64,000 nucleotides of DNA. Source: Podaxis mareebaensis (lineage: Eukaryota; Basidiomycota; Agaricomycetes; Agaricales; Agaricaceae). Position numbers and translations under genes: made by a program. The notes under the pieces were generated by a model that did not search any database, was not told the DNA's origin, and was given only the letters and a program-made list of their open reading frames with translations. The stretch's first letter is position 1; each line of letters opens with the position of its first letter. Below, one piece after another: positions 1 to 12,037 of the stretch. The stretch covers positions 62,001 through 126,000 of the forward strand of contig JAEUWP010000434.1 in the NCBI GenBank assembly GCA_018524725.1, in the 5' to 3' direction.

Positions 1-3000
1 CGACGCAGGTGAAAGTGGTTGTTGATTGAGACCTTGAGCAATGGTGTAGTAGTCAAATGCACTCGTCCTTGGGCTGCGAATAGATGAAGGTAGCAGGTTT
101 ATCGAAGGTCTCTGAGGAAGAGGCGCAGGTGGTGAAGATGCAGCAATCATCGCATATGGTGTCTGCAAGATCAGAGCGGCCAGCATGGCCAACATCTGAA
201 TGTCCTTATTTTTCGCAAAATCCTCATATCTTTCCACCATGTCAGTCAAAAAACCTAGATATAACACCAACGGAGCACTCACATCCTCGTAAACACGTCC
301 CTCGCCAACCTCTCACATTCCACATTCAGCCATTTCCCCTCTGAGTTCATGTTCCGCAATAGCATCTGCAATGTATTCCACACCCGCTCATGATCATACC
401 TCTTCCACTCCTTCGCAACCTTCGCATTCTTTTCGCACACCCCGGCAAGCGTATCCGCCTCAAATACGTACTCCGCCGCAATCTTCTTGTCAGGCCCCGC
501 AAGCCAGTTGATGTTCGTCACATACATCATACTCCGGCGCACCTGAATCACAGCGACCTGGTTGGTTCCCTGGCCCTGACCCGTCAAATTCCTCTGTTGG
601 GCGCCGTCCCCCACTTTCGAATCAGCTTCTTTCCTGTGTTTGTGCTGAGAGAGGGTGAGAAGGTCTATCATGAAACGCGCCATCTCGTCGCCCCGTTGTC
701 TTCGAGGATCAGGGACATACGTCCGATCGCTGGCAGTAAGGGTGAGTCGACGAACAGCTTCAGAGAGGAGAGTAGGAGAGGAAAACTTTCGAATTTTCGA
801 AGATTTATTTGGTTCCTGATGTGTTTGTGCCTGCTCTTCCTCCTCCTGCTGAGTTGGTTGCGACTGCTGCTGCGAGGCGGATTCATTCGACTTGGCACCT
901 CCCACGTTCCTCAGAACTGGTCGCACCAAACGTGGAGGAGCCCGAAAGAAACATATCAATTCGCCTGTACGCCATCGTATCAACACCCCCTTTTCACATC
1001 AACTTCTCATCCAACACTCACCATTAGGTCCAAAAGTCCCCTGCGTTGTCCTAGGTTCCGCCAAATTCTTGTGGTTCCTCAAAAGCGACACCGTAACCTC
1101 CTTCGACTTACTCCCTGGCGCTCCGGCCCTCACCGCCGGAGGCGCATCCTCATCCGAAGACTCTCCATCCATGAGTGGAGGTCTGCCATTAAGATCCTCT
1201 TCATCTCCAAACAACAAAAACCGCAAACAAGCTTCCAAGCATGGCCTCTTGCGCTCTCTGATGGCCTTCAATCGTTTCAGCATAAACGCACGGTCTCTCA
1301 TTGAGATGAGTGGGCTACGCTCGAGGTCGATGGTGGGTGTTCCTTCTGGATGTCCCGCTTGTGGATATTCACGTGGGAACGTGAATGTTATACGGATGAA
1401 GACAGAGGAACGTTCACCCCAGGGTCCATGTAGTCCAAGGGTGCAGGTTCGTTTTTTGGCCAAGTCATGCTACCACCAATTTAGATTCCTCAGCATGGTC
1501 AAAGGATGGAAACGAACCTTTTCAAGTTTAATCTTTGATGAGGCCAGCTTGGTCAACACCGATGTGATCCTACACCCAAATCAGCACATCTTCCTCACCC
1601 AAAAGAACCAAAACACCACATACTCATCCTGCAACGGCTGATTCTCTCCCTCTCTCTCCCTCTTATCCTCTGAACCCCGAGCCCGACTAACACTCCTCCG
1701 CCTCCTACTCCCCTCCTGACTCTGGCTTTGCCCCTGTCCCTGTCTCTGCAAATTCACCTCCTGCACCTGAACCTGCCCCGCCAAGTCCAACCCGGACGAC
1801 ACCCTCGAACGCGAATTCATCCTCGAGTTTCCACCCGTACTATCCGCTCCGCTCGCGGCGCCCGAACTACTCTCCCTCCTTCCCCCAACCTTCACATTCG
1901 ATAACCACGTAAACGCATCCATCCTCGCAACACTCTTCCCACCCGCATTCCCCCTACTCATCGTCCACCCACGTCCACGTTCCACAGCAATAGGTTTCGT
2001 CGACGTACTCGCAACGATGATCCCAGAGTTGTGTGGGATGGACATCCCAGAACCTGTAGACGGTGTGACTCCTCCCATTCCTCCTCCGCTCCCGAAATGC
2101 ACTTCGAGCGGATTGGCGCGTGCTGCCGATCCAATGTGTGGTTGTGCGACTGGATTTGGATTTAGGTTTGGATTTAGATTTTGGATTTGGTTTGGGTTCG
2201 CGCTTCGGTTTGGCGGGAGTGGTGCACGGACTTCGGCGAGGATGGCGCGATTGCCGATTGGATTGGAAAGTGCTGGGACTGCTACTTGTGATTCGGGTGG
2301 GTTGCGATACGAAATGGTTTGCTGGCGTGTCCTTGAGAGGCGGGAACGACCGCGGGGCGGTTCTGGGATGTGGTCGACTTTCTGTGGTTTAGTTAGCGTA
2401 AGTGTTGCTGAGGGCATGATCTTATGCGCACCTGAAGAGTTTCGTTGTCGACAGGCCAGAACCGGAGTGTTCTATCCTTCGACCACGTAATGAGCTGGAA
2501 TTCATCTGGAGACAGTTATGGGCACGTGTTGAGGAGGCAACAAGGAAGGCAACACACCAGGTCCCCCCTTCCTCCAAACAAATTCCTTCACAACATCTGT
2601 ATGCCCTTCAAACGCTTCAACAGGACTCTCTGGATTACTACTCGCATACATCTCCAGGCTCGTCTCCCCCCGTTGGGGCAGACTCAACAACCCTCTACCA
2701 AAAGGCAAACTCAACGCCCGCCAAACGGGGTACGTGGTCTTAATGATAGATTTTGGTTCCATTACACTGTTCGCGCCGATATAGTCGTTTACATCCCAGG
2801 TTTTTATTGTTTTGTCAAGGGAGCAGGTGATGAGTTCGTTGCGGTTATTGTGGGACCAGTCGATGCCATAGATTTTGGCATTGTGAGCGGTGATACGGGA
2901 AACGGGGAGCGAGCCTTTCTGGATGTGTTGTTAGGGCAGCGGGTATGGATGATGAACTGAACGACGCACCCGTCTATCCCATATTAGCACCTCATTTGCG

Positions 3001-4252
3001 TGTGATGAAGCCAATATATTCCCGTCCTTCCGATTCCATTTGACCTGAGTCCCACCCGCTGAAGCAGAATAGAATCAACACGAGAGCACACACAGGGCAT
3101 TAGACCCTACCCTTGAACGCAGAAAGACCTGGAGATCCCTTAGAACAAACCAAAATATAATAGTCATCTCGTACCAAATATCGGTCGTTTGGGCTCCCTC
3201 AGATCCCATGCATATATCCAAGAATCTATTCCAGTACTTGCCACTGTGTCGCATTCCGTCGTATGCCAGTTGATATCAGTGATAGCCCGGTAGTGCGACT
3301 TGAGTATATGCTCGATGGATGTCTTGCCTACAAGTAACAGGTTCCAGATGAGACTAGAACAGACGTCAGCGGGTGTACTTGGGTATCGCCGAGTCTGCTC
3401 ACAGTTTTTCGCTCGACGTTGAGACGATATAATGATCCCTTTGGGGGTGGGGATTCCACTGAACATCCGCTACATCCCATGTACCTCCTTGGGGAAGAAA
3501 TCGTGGCACTTCAAGTGGCGACTCAAGGTCCAAGATGAATAGACCGCGGCGTCTAGGAAAGCAAGGCTAGTCAGTACTAGAGCGAGGTGTGATTGCGAAG
3601 AACGCACGCAGCAAGGACGATGTCGCGCGAAGAAGGGCTAATGCTCATCTACAATCATTCAGCAGACATAACATACACCATTACGCATACTCACATTCCC
3701 CACCGCGTCGCCCACCAAGCCCTTCATGTCAATCTGCAGGCTCCGCCGTAGATTCGACCCATCCTCAGGGGACGACGGTTCCACCTGTGCACCTGGCACC
3801 TCCCTCGGACTCTCAGAAAACGCATCCGCAGAGATAATCCTCTTCCTTGGTCTCTCCACATTTTCAGGCAGTGTCGGAGGCACAAGCGAGTGCCGCCTGA
3901 ACAAATTCACGGAACCGGGTCCAGCGTTGGGAAAGTTGAAATTAAACGACGTCGAATTCGGATTGCGCTCCAGAGGAGAAAACGAGCTGATATCCTCAAC
4001 CCGGCGTTTCCTGGAGCGCCGTTGTTGGGAATAGGAACTAGACATGAATAGATTCTCGCGTTCGCGCTCACGGTCTGGTGTTTTTTCAGGTAAAGAAGGT
4101 GTCCATGATGGCCGCCTTGTGTTGAGATAATTTGAGGACGGTGGGAGGAATGATAGTGATGGCGGCGGTCTTGACATTTGACTTTCATCACGGTCGCGCT
4201 CGCCGAAGCCACCGGACTTGGGAGGAGGCGTAGACTGCAATAAACGCGGCAT
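1..4252 (-). CDS. WDR59-like SEACAT/GATOR2 subunit (partial, 3' end off the window)
   Basis: Multi-exon gene read leftward from the ATG at 4252. In the family this WD40 scaffold belongs to the SEACAT/GATOR2 complex at the vacuole/lysosome and controls TORC1 in amino-acid signalling. After a long disordered serine/arginine-rich leader (4252-3695) the exons give the family's beta-propeller: RRGLFILDLE, then ADVQWNPHP, then ITDINWHTTE...WIYAWDLREP (about 3500-3170) and FEGHTDVVKEFVWRKG (about 2580-2550). A low-complexity linker (2417-1600) follows, then an RWD-type segment (GERSSVFIRITFTFPREYP, about 1400-1345). The helical C-terminal part (1000-280) continues past an intron with KNKDIQMLAMLAALIL (about 220-170). 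The RING-like C-terminus expected for the family lies beyond base 1. The family call rests on the order WD40-RWD-helical and on conserved phrases. The yeast equivalent would be Mtc5/Sea3. Confidence 0.8.
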
Positions 4253-4445
4253 CTATGCCAACGGATCTCTGTACGAGTAGCACACTAGGTGCTAGCGTCT
4301 CTGAGGATGGTCAGGATAATGAGCTCGAGGTAAGGAATACCGAATTGATTGCCCCAGTTGAATTGAATCAGCCGCAGCAGGGCAGATGACTCCGATTTGT
4401 GACATTACGCAGCTGGCAAACATATGGTTGTTCGTCGGACAGCGG

Positions 4446-4453
4446 TATAAATA
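4446..4453 (+). promoter_or_regulatory. TATA-like box of the first carboxypeptidase gene
   Basis: TATAAATA lies 66 bp upstream of the ATG at 4512, between a GC-richer promoter stretch and the signal-peptide exon. The spacing suits a fungal core promoter. The sequence match is visible; its use is inferred. Confidence 0.45.
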
Positions 4454-4511
4454 CTGCACGACACTCTCAAGCAGAGTATCGCCTTTTTCTCTGCGTTATC
4501 TCAAGGCTGCA

Positions 4512-6571
4512 ATGAAACTATTCAAGCCCCATATTCTTTGGGGATTGCTCCTTCAAATTCCTGCTGCAATATGCGCGCAATGGCCCCTCGGTCACCCCAG
4601 TGATCCCTCGGGCCGGCTCTCCGGCAAGTCACACCAACGTCGTTCCAACTTTATCAATAACATATACCCTTTTACCACATAGACCTCGGCGAGACACTCT
4701 TTACACCATTGGAAGACCTCTCCTTCGTCTCCAGCGAATATCACACGACGTTGAAGCACCCCGCCTTTCCAAAATACGGGGTACGAATCAAGAAATTGCA
4801 CGATTTCTGCGACCCAACCGTCAAGTATGATGCCTCCTGGCCTCAGTGCAGCTCCAATTACTGAGACTGCTGCCTAGCTCATATACAGGCTACATAGACG
4901 TAGGTACTCGTCATACGTTCTTTTACTTCTTCGAAAGCCGCAGCAACCCAGACAAGGATGATGTAATATTCTGGACAAATGGCGGTTCGTAACCTCCAGC
5001 CACAGCAAAAAGGCTCCTCTCTCAGACTATAATTAGGACCTGGAGCCTCCTCTGTGATCGGATTATTCATGGAACTTGGACCTTGCAAGATCAAAGATGA
5101 CAACACCACTGTCCTCAACCCGTTCTCTTGGAATACCAATGCAAACATATTCTTCATTGACCAGCCGGCCGGTGTTGGATTTTCGTATGCGGAGTACGGA
5201 GAGGAGGTCGTGAGTCCATTCTCAGCCCTAATGATAACTGAGTGATTTAGAAAACAACGAGTCCACTACCGAGGAAGCTGCCAAAGACATTGCAAACTTT
5301 GTTGCGATCTTCTTCGAGCATTTTGTCAAGTTCAAAGGACGTGCATTCCATATGGCCGGCGAATCCTATGCAGTAAACATTCACGCCGGCATCTCTGGGA
5401 GTATCGCCTGATACACTATAACCAGGGAAGATATCTCCCACTTTTCGCCTCGGAAATATATGACCGAAATGCCCGCCTCGTCCAAGCTGGCCTCACGCCC
5501 ATCAACCTTCAATCTGTTATGATAGGTAGCGTTCGGTACTTTTGGCAGCCGCTGTCTTCCTGACGTCCCCACCTCCCTAGGGAACGGCCTAACAGATCCA
5601 TACATCCAACTAGTGACTAATTATCGCTTCGCCTGTGAATCCATTGCTGTTCCTCCCGTTCTGAGCATCGAGTAAGTAAAATTATGTCCCACGGGATACC
5701 TATACCAACACAGCATTCAACAGTATATGCGTCAAAATGAAACAAGCAGTATGTTCTCCCCCCTATCCTCCTTTCCCAAAGCCGGCTTATACCCTGCAAG
5801 GTCCCACGATGCAAAGAATGGACAAAGGCCTCCTGTATCGACCAATTCGACAAAATCAGCTGTGCTGCGGCCTATGATTTCTGTATCTCCAACCTCCTGG
5901 AAACCTACTCCGCATCAGGCATGAATCCATATGACATCCGCCATAAATGCGAAGGTAATGTCGACGAAACACTCTGCTACCCCGAGGTCGGATCGTAAGT
6001 ACCAATAATCCCTGCCCGGACAATTCTCAAAGGACACCAAATGACTCAACGCACGACAGGAAAATGCTGTCATACCTCAATCAACCCACCCTTCGCGCCC
6101 GCCTCGGCGTCGATTCCTCTCTAGACGGATCCAATTTCACACTCTCCAATATGGACCTCAACGTCAGATTCTGGGCTGATCTCGATTTCGCACGTCACAC
6201 TCAACTCTACGTCTCTGCACTCCTCGAACGCGGCGTTCGTGTACTCGCGTATGTCGGGAACTACGATTGGGCATGCAACTGGGTTGGCATCAAGGAGTGG
6301 ACCTTAGCATTAGAGTGGAGTGGTAAGAAGGCGTTTGGTGAACAGGAATTGAGGGCTTGGGAAGTCGATGGCAAACAAGCCGGTGTTGTGAGGAGTGCGA
6401 ATGGGTTTACGTTTGCTACGGTTGACGGTGGTGGACATATGGTATGTGCTTTGTGTGGTTTTTTATTTGAAAGTTTGACTTCATTCTTTTCTCTTTGATT
6501 AGGCGCCGTATGATAAACCGAAAGAGTCTTTGGTGCTCGTGCAGCGCTGGCTTGCGAAAGAGAGCATCTAA
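4512..6571 (+). CDS. Serine carboxypeptidase, family S10 (copy 1)
   Basis: Eleven exons splice to a 501-residue protein: 4512-4623, 4683-4824, 4878-4984, 5037-5209, 5262-5372, 5426-5525, 5581-5671, 5724-5748, 5801-5994, 6060-6441, 6503-6571. S10 enzymes remove C-terminal residues from peptides, usually in the vacuole or outside the cell. The N-terminus ([20 protein letters not shown]) is a signal peptide ending near the AQ at residues 22-23. The triad reads Ser213 in AGESYA, Asp421 in [10 protein letters not shown] and His478 in GGGHM. The binding loop is FWTNGG-GPGASS. Oddly, Ala124 replaces the Cys of the usual GGPGCSS, and Ser381 replaces its disulfide partner. Intron 1 uses a GC donor. 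Copies 2 and 3 (23 and 27 kb) keep both cysteines. No frame break is seen, so I call it intact. Confidence 0.87.
4624..4682 (+). other. GC-AG intron 1 of carboxypeptidase copy 1
   Basis: The donor reads GCAAGT and the acceptor CATAG, 59 nt apart. Splicing here joins the signal-peptide exon to ...[14 protein letters not shown], which aligns with GLFSPLEDLA in copies 2 and 3. Those copies have an ordinary GTAAGC donor at the same place. Confidence 0.65.
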
Positions 6572-7049
6572 TATCTGTTGTGCTTCTCAAGCACGGTATC
6601 TAGCACTCCTCTCACTATATAGCGACAATCACCCAATATCCCCTCTTGCTATATAATGCTAGTATCAATTATGCTAACTTGCACCCAACTTATCACATAA
6701 ACTTACAATCTACGCATCTCACCTGAAGGCCTGAAACCTTACTCTAATCGCACAACTATCAACTGATAACCAAGAGGCAGATCGCCAAAGCTGGCAGGAA
6801 ATTGGCAAGCCTCGAGCTGCTGACCTTCCCTGGTTGAACGTACTGAATGAACATTGGGCACTGTACATTGAAACTCGGAGTGACCAAGTGTTCCAGCTCT
6901 TGAAATCCTAACAATAAGTGTACCTTGCCAAGCTAAAAAACGTGCACGCATACCAAAAGACATACAGACATCATACGGAATGGACCTATCGCATGCCCTC
7001 TTATCTCGTTCAGCCTTTGTCTTTGTCATAGACTTACGAGATCGTCGCA
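6572..7049 (+). other. Spacer between carboxypeptidase copy 1 and its degenerate copy
   Basis: AT-richer sequence with no open frame that I recognise. It holds the 3' flank of copy 1 and, at its end, the start of recognisable homology to the middle exons of copy 1. Confidence 0.5.
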
Positions 7050-7761
7050 CTTTCTGATACCTTTGAAAGCCGCAGCAACGTAGACAAGGGTAATGTAATA
7101 TTCCGGATAAATGGCAGCTCGTAACCTCCGGTGCAGCAAAAACAAGCCCTTCTCAGACTATATTTAGGGCTTGCATACTCCTCCGTAGCTGGATTATTTG
7201 TGGAACTCGGTCCCTGTAAGATCAAAGATGACAACACCGCTGTCCTCGATCCATTCTCTTGGAATACCAATGCAGACATTCCTTGTTGACCAGCTAGTCG
7301 GTGTGGGATTTTCGTACGTGGAGTATGGAGAGCAAATCGTAAGTGCGCACTCAGTTTTAACGATGTCTAAGCAATTTAGAGGATAGCGAGGCCACACAAG
7401 GGAAGCCTCCAAGATATTTCGTTGCGATCTCCTCAAACGCGGGGTTCATGTGTCGCATACATGAAGAACTATGACTGGATATACAACTTGTGGGTTAAGA
7501 TTGAGGGGTGAGCTCGGCGTTATAGTGGGGTGGCAAGAGGCGTTTGGCGGACAGGAATTGGGGCTTGGGAGGTCGATGGCGAACAAGCTGGGGTTGTGAC
7601 GAGCGCGAAGGGGTTTACATTTGCTACACTTGATGGTGGCGGACCTATGGTACGTGTTTTGTGCGGTTTGATTTTTTGCTCTTTGGTAAGGCGCCGTACG
7701 ATATACTGAAAGAGGCATTGGAGTTTGTACACCCTTGGCTGGCAAAAGAGCACATCTGATG
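7050..7761 (+). pseudogene. Degenerate S10 carboxypeptidase copy with internal deletion
   Basis: Fragments of S10 exons in the order of copy 1. They include FESRSNVDKGNVIF near 7060-7110, a substrate loop reading GLAYSSVAGLFVELGP near 7165-7212, KIDDN-type sequence followed by FSWNTNAD (7250-7280), and QLVGVGFSYVEYGEQI (7290-7340). Near 7410-7440 the sequence FVAIS jumps directly to LLKRGVHV, so roughly 850 bp of copy 1, including the catalytic serine exon, is missing. The end (about 7690-7758) still reads APYDILKEAL...LAKEHI-stop. Frameshifts and stops interrupt it. The loop lacks the Cys of GGPGCSS, as copy 1 does, so it probably arose from copy 1. There is no signal-peptide exon. Confidence 0.8.
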
Positions 7762-10044
7762 TTTTTTGCAGTATCATTGCTGTATCTCATCTCATAAATT
7801 ACAAGCGTCAACCTGATCCTGCTCCCGCCCTTCATACGCCACCTGTATCGACAACTGCGGTATCTTGCACCCTACTCATCACATAATGCTCACCATTGAT
7901 ATTACCTGTTCGCAACCAAGTCTTCATCGGCCCGAGGCACAAATTTCATAAAGTTAAGTGCACGACCGGAGTCTCTGACGAACTAGGCTCCAACCAGGCC
8001 ACCGAAGACTCAGTCTAGGTTGGGGAAGGTTGTGAAAATGCCGAGTGGCAGGCTGCGGCAGGCCCACTATCTCAGATCTTTTTGTTTTCTTGGAATGCTA
8101 GATTTGGGGTATTTTCCTGTGCTTCTGTTCCACCCCGTGACTTGGCCAAGGCAAGGCGGGTTTCCAGCATCCCAGGCACTGCAAATCGGAGGCATGGTAT
8201 CCATCTCGACGTCGGCATGGTGCTGAAGTCGGAAATTCCAAGGGAAGCGTTTGAATACAACGCCCGAATTGGATGAAAGGGTGCGTCGACGTCGTCGGGG
8301 TACCCGACTCGGGAGTGGATAAAATGTTAGGGGGGGGTCTTGAAATATCGAAGTTATCAAACCTTCACGCGACCCCCCTTCGTTCTTGGGTTGAACGGGA
8401 AATATTGTTGTGCTTCTGTTTGATAACGGCGGATGGTTCGGTTTCGAAGCTTGAGGCCTTGTGGGCTGCGCTCCCACACTTTGGGCAAACAGATTAAAGA
8501 GATTAAAGACTCAAGTTATGAGTATATATCCCATCTTGACGAGATGAAGTTCTTGAGTGTGTAGGGTCCCATGATGTTTTGTTATGACGCAGACAATGAT
8601 TGATGAAGCAGTCGTCCCAAGAGGGTGGGGCAAAAATTCATCCCAAACCTCACGTCATGTCAGAATGCAGACTATATATACATGTATGGTCAATATGTAT
8701 GTCAGAAGCGGAGAACAACCTGTAGGCTGTCCCAGGCCCAATTTCGTACAAATATGGTCTTTCGAAAGATAGTAGTGCCCAATGAGGTCACTAGGTGATG
8801 TTAATAGTACGATATCTGGGTGAGTCTAGCCGGTTTGTTTTGCGATCAAGAGTCGGTGATCGGGTTTTGTACAGAGGGCTGCTGGAGACTACGGAATGAT
8901 GGGTAATCTAGCATTACCCTTGACGATATTCAATGGAAGTCCCTACCGTGTCTCATTCCGGTCCTTCCCTGTAACGCTCACCTATTCAATCATCTAAATC
9001 CATACAGTCGCTCGAAAATTCGCCACGAAAATTTAGACAAGCACGCCAATAGCAACGGCCATCGAGGAACGGCCATAGTAGAACCGGAGGCGAAAACAGT
9101 CCTTTCCACGTTTGGACCAACAGAACGATGCCATGCAATGCAATCGGACATTAGACTCTAAGAAACGAGAGTAATCGGCGGCGGAGCCGTCGTGTGACCC
9201 TGGTTGTCACCAACCACAAGCGCACGCACAAGTTCACAAGCCAACAAAGGACCCTGGAAGACCCTGAATACCAAATCAGAATTACGAATCGCAATCAAAG
9301 TCAGACGGGAGAGTTTGAGTATAACAGCGGTTTTCTTCCATGGTCACAATTTGCGGTGATTACGCACGCCTTTGTACCGAGTGTCAGATAGTGTATCATC
9401 AGATGTTTCATGCCTATTCTTGAATATCACGCGTCAGTTTAGCGCATGAGAACTTGTTGAAGAAATAGCCCCATTGCGGGCAGTGGGGCTTCGGAGAAAG
9501 CATGTGGCCCCCAGTAGGTACATCGGGTGTGATCGCTGTGAGAGGTAGACGGAGGCTAAAGAGCGAGCGCAAGTAGCGAGAAGCGCTGCGAGTCCCCGAG
9601 TAGTTTATGCGGAAGACAAGCAATTCAGCAGCTATCACACAACGAGCTGATACAATGAGCCTCAAAGCTGACAGCAGGGGTGACAGAAGCGGATGAGAGC
9701 CTAGTCACGCTGATTAGGACGTGGCAAAAAGAGTGATCGATGTGGTGACAATGGGCGGCAGACGATATCGGCTTCTTTTGATCACTGCGACAGAATACAC
9801 CACAGGAGACAGCACAGCCGGGGCGTCTGAAAGGCCACAGCGTGAGCACAGGGTCCCAACTGGTCCCAGCGACAACCTGCGACAACGGGTGAGGATTTAA
9901 ATTGAAATATGAATTTATATTGATGGTGATGGGTTGTTTATTGAGTAGCTCCGAATAAGCAAGCACAAGTCTCACAGTTTCCACATTCCGTTTTTCCCAT
10001 CCCTTTCCCCTTCTCCACCATCATCCCTCGTCCCCGTTCTAGCC
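7762..10044. other. Intergenic region, no gene recognised
   Basis: 2.3 kb with scattered short open frames on both strands, none matching a family I know. The final 100 bases before 10045 are C/T-rich (for example ccctttccccttctccacc), as expected for a fungal promoter/5' leader of the G alpha gene. Confidence 0.5.
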
Positions 10045-12037
10045 ATGGGTTCCTGTATGTCTGCACCGACCCCCAACGTGGAGGTCAATGAGGAAGAGAA
10101 GGCGCGCAGCAGAGAGATCGACAAACAGCTCAAGGAGGTCAGCCGCCCTGTCCCCGCCCACCTTGCGGATTGCTAATAACCTCGTTTTTCATCCAGGCAA
10201 AGGCAAAAATGGCGTCGCAGGTCAAGGTAAGCTTATACTTGCGTACTACGTACACAAGAGGCCCTGTATTGACTCTTGCGCTAGGTCCTGCTGCTGGGGT
10301 CGGGTGATTCTGGAAAATCCACCATCCTCAAGGTATGTGTCTCCGGCAACCTATGAAGTGCACTTCCCCTCACATTTTCACAGCAAATGCGCCTAATCCA
10401 CAAAGTACCATTCTCACAACAAGAAATAGAATCCTACCGACAACTTGTATTCGATAACATCACCCGTGGACTGAGGTATCTCCTCGATGCTATGGATGTC
10501 TTCGAGATCAAGGTGTTAGAGGAGAATATTCCCAACGTGGAGCTCATCGACAATGCTAAGGACATTGGAGACGGCGAACCTTTCCCGACACAGTATATCG
10601 AGCCTCTCAAAGCGCTATGGGCGGACCCGAACGTACAGAAAGCGTATGATAGAGGAAATGAAGCCGCCCTACCTGAAAAGTGCGTCTCGTAGCCTTCTTC
10701 TCGGCTCGACTCTAATGTCCTTCTAGCCTACCTTATTTCTTCGCAGACCTTGATAGACTCTTCCAGCCAAACTATCAACCCACTGAGCAGGACATCATCC
10801 GGTGTCGGGCACGGACGATTGGCATCACCGAAACCTCTTTCCACCTTAAAGATAATGAGCTTTTGATGGTTGATGTCGGCGGTCAGAAGAGCGAACGGCG
10901 AAAATGGATCCACTGCTTCCAAGACGTCACTAGTATACTGTTCTTGGTTAGCCTCAGCGGATATGACCAGTGTCTAGTGGAAGATAAGGACGCGGTATGT
11001 AGTCCGCTTGTTCTTCTCTAGATCAGCTTCTAACTCTGTATGCAGAACCAGATGCAGGATGCAATGACAATTTGGGACTCGATATGTCACTCGCAATGGT
11101 TTAAGCAAACATCTATTGTACGTCGTCCTTCCTGCCGTCAGTTGTCCTCTCTTCCGCCGTTCTCCTGCCAATGATGTGGCAACGCACATGTGTACACATC
11201 ACTCCTGGTCGTCACCTGTTGGTGGCACCATAGTTTCGCCTCTCACCCTGCAACTGTCCTGTTGCGAGTACAGTCACTAACGAAATCAATTTACCAGATC
11301 CTTTTCCTCAATAAGAACGACCTCTTTGAGAAAAAAGTGCCTATTTCAGATATCAAGAGTTTCTTCCCTGTACGTGATGAGTTGCCTCTTCCTGGAAAAT
11401 CATGGTGAACCCGACGTAACCACTCACAATGTTTCTATTCGGTTTTTGTATCCTTAGGATTACGATGGTGAACCGGGAGATGTGAGAGCTGGAAGAGATT
11501 ATTTCAAGCGACGGTTTGCCAAGTTGGCTCAAAAGGCCGGTAGGTCGAAAGAAAGGGAAATTTACATCCAGTGAGCTTTCTTTCTTCAGCATTCGCACTA
11601 TCCCTGGGCGTTGCTTTCTAGTGTGCTGAGCTGTCACTCACATACCATACTTCGCCAATAGTATCACAACGGCAACGGATACGGCTATGCTAAGAGTTGT
11701 GATGGCCGCTGTTGAAGGTTAGTCTTGCTTCTTGGCCGGACTGATCCTTAGTCTTGTCAACTGACCGCGATTTTCCTTCCCTTCCGCGAATATCGCTAAC
11801 CTTTAGAGTGAGTGTTCCATTTACCTACTTTGATGCCCCTATTTTTGGTTCCTCCCACTTTTTTATTGTTGCTCTTGTCTTGGATGCAAGGTTCTGTGTC
11901 CGAGTTGGGCCAACGCACCCAATCTTTGTTTATCCCGTTCATTTGTTGAGTGAGTGGACGACCGTTTCTTACGACGCTGCTTTGTCCCACCTAGTATCAT
12001 CCTACGTTCAAATCTCGAGGTTGCGGCGCTCATCTAA
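10045..12037 (+). CDS. Heterotrimeric G protein alpha subunit
   Basis: Exons: 10045-10137, 10197-10226, 10285-10332, 10384-10679, 10727-10994, 11046-11117, 11298-11369, 11458-11570, 11662-11717, 11807 (one base), 11995-12037. The sum is 1092 nt, giving 363 residues, a normal G alpha length. The protein couples 7TM receptors to intracellular effectors at the plasma membrane. MGSCMS gives the N-myristoylated Gly2 and a palmitoylatable Cys4. P-loop GSGDSGKST; switch I RARTIGITE; switch II VDVGGQKSERRKW; guanine-binding FLNKNDLF; the late loop is TTATDT instead of the usual TCATDT. The tail DIILRSNLEVAALI lacks the Cys targeted by pertussis toxin. The P-loop (GSGDSG for GAGESG) and the TTAT loop suggest one of the divergent extra Agaricomycete G alphas rather than the most conserved class. 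Confidence 0.93.
11807..11807 (+). other. Putative one-nucleotide exon of the G alpha gene
   Basis: Exon 9 ends ...GCC GCT GTT GAA G at 11717 before GTTAGT. The last coding exon starts at 11995 after CACCTAG with T ATC ATC CTA. One base is needed to restore the conserved ED-IILRSNL frame. Exactly one A sits between CTTTAG and GTGAGT at 11802-11813, with a CTAAC branch-like site at 11796-11800. Including it gives GAT (Asp), the residue conserved at this position, and brings the coding length to a multiple of three. Confidence 0.7.

Noticed and set aside
390..1304. Long plus-strand frame of about 300 codons
   Set aside because: It is antisense to the helical and RWD-containing exons of the WDR59-like gene and its translation has no family resemblance.
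8067..8477. 136-codon minus-strand frame
   Set aside because: Pro/Arg/Ser-rich with no recognisable domain, overlapped by frames on the other strand; no flanking splice or promoter signal was convincing.
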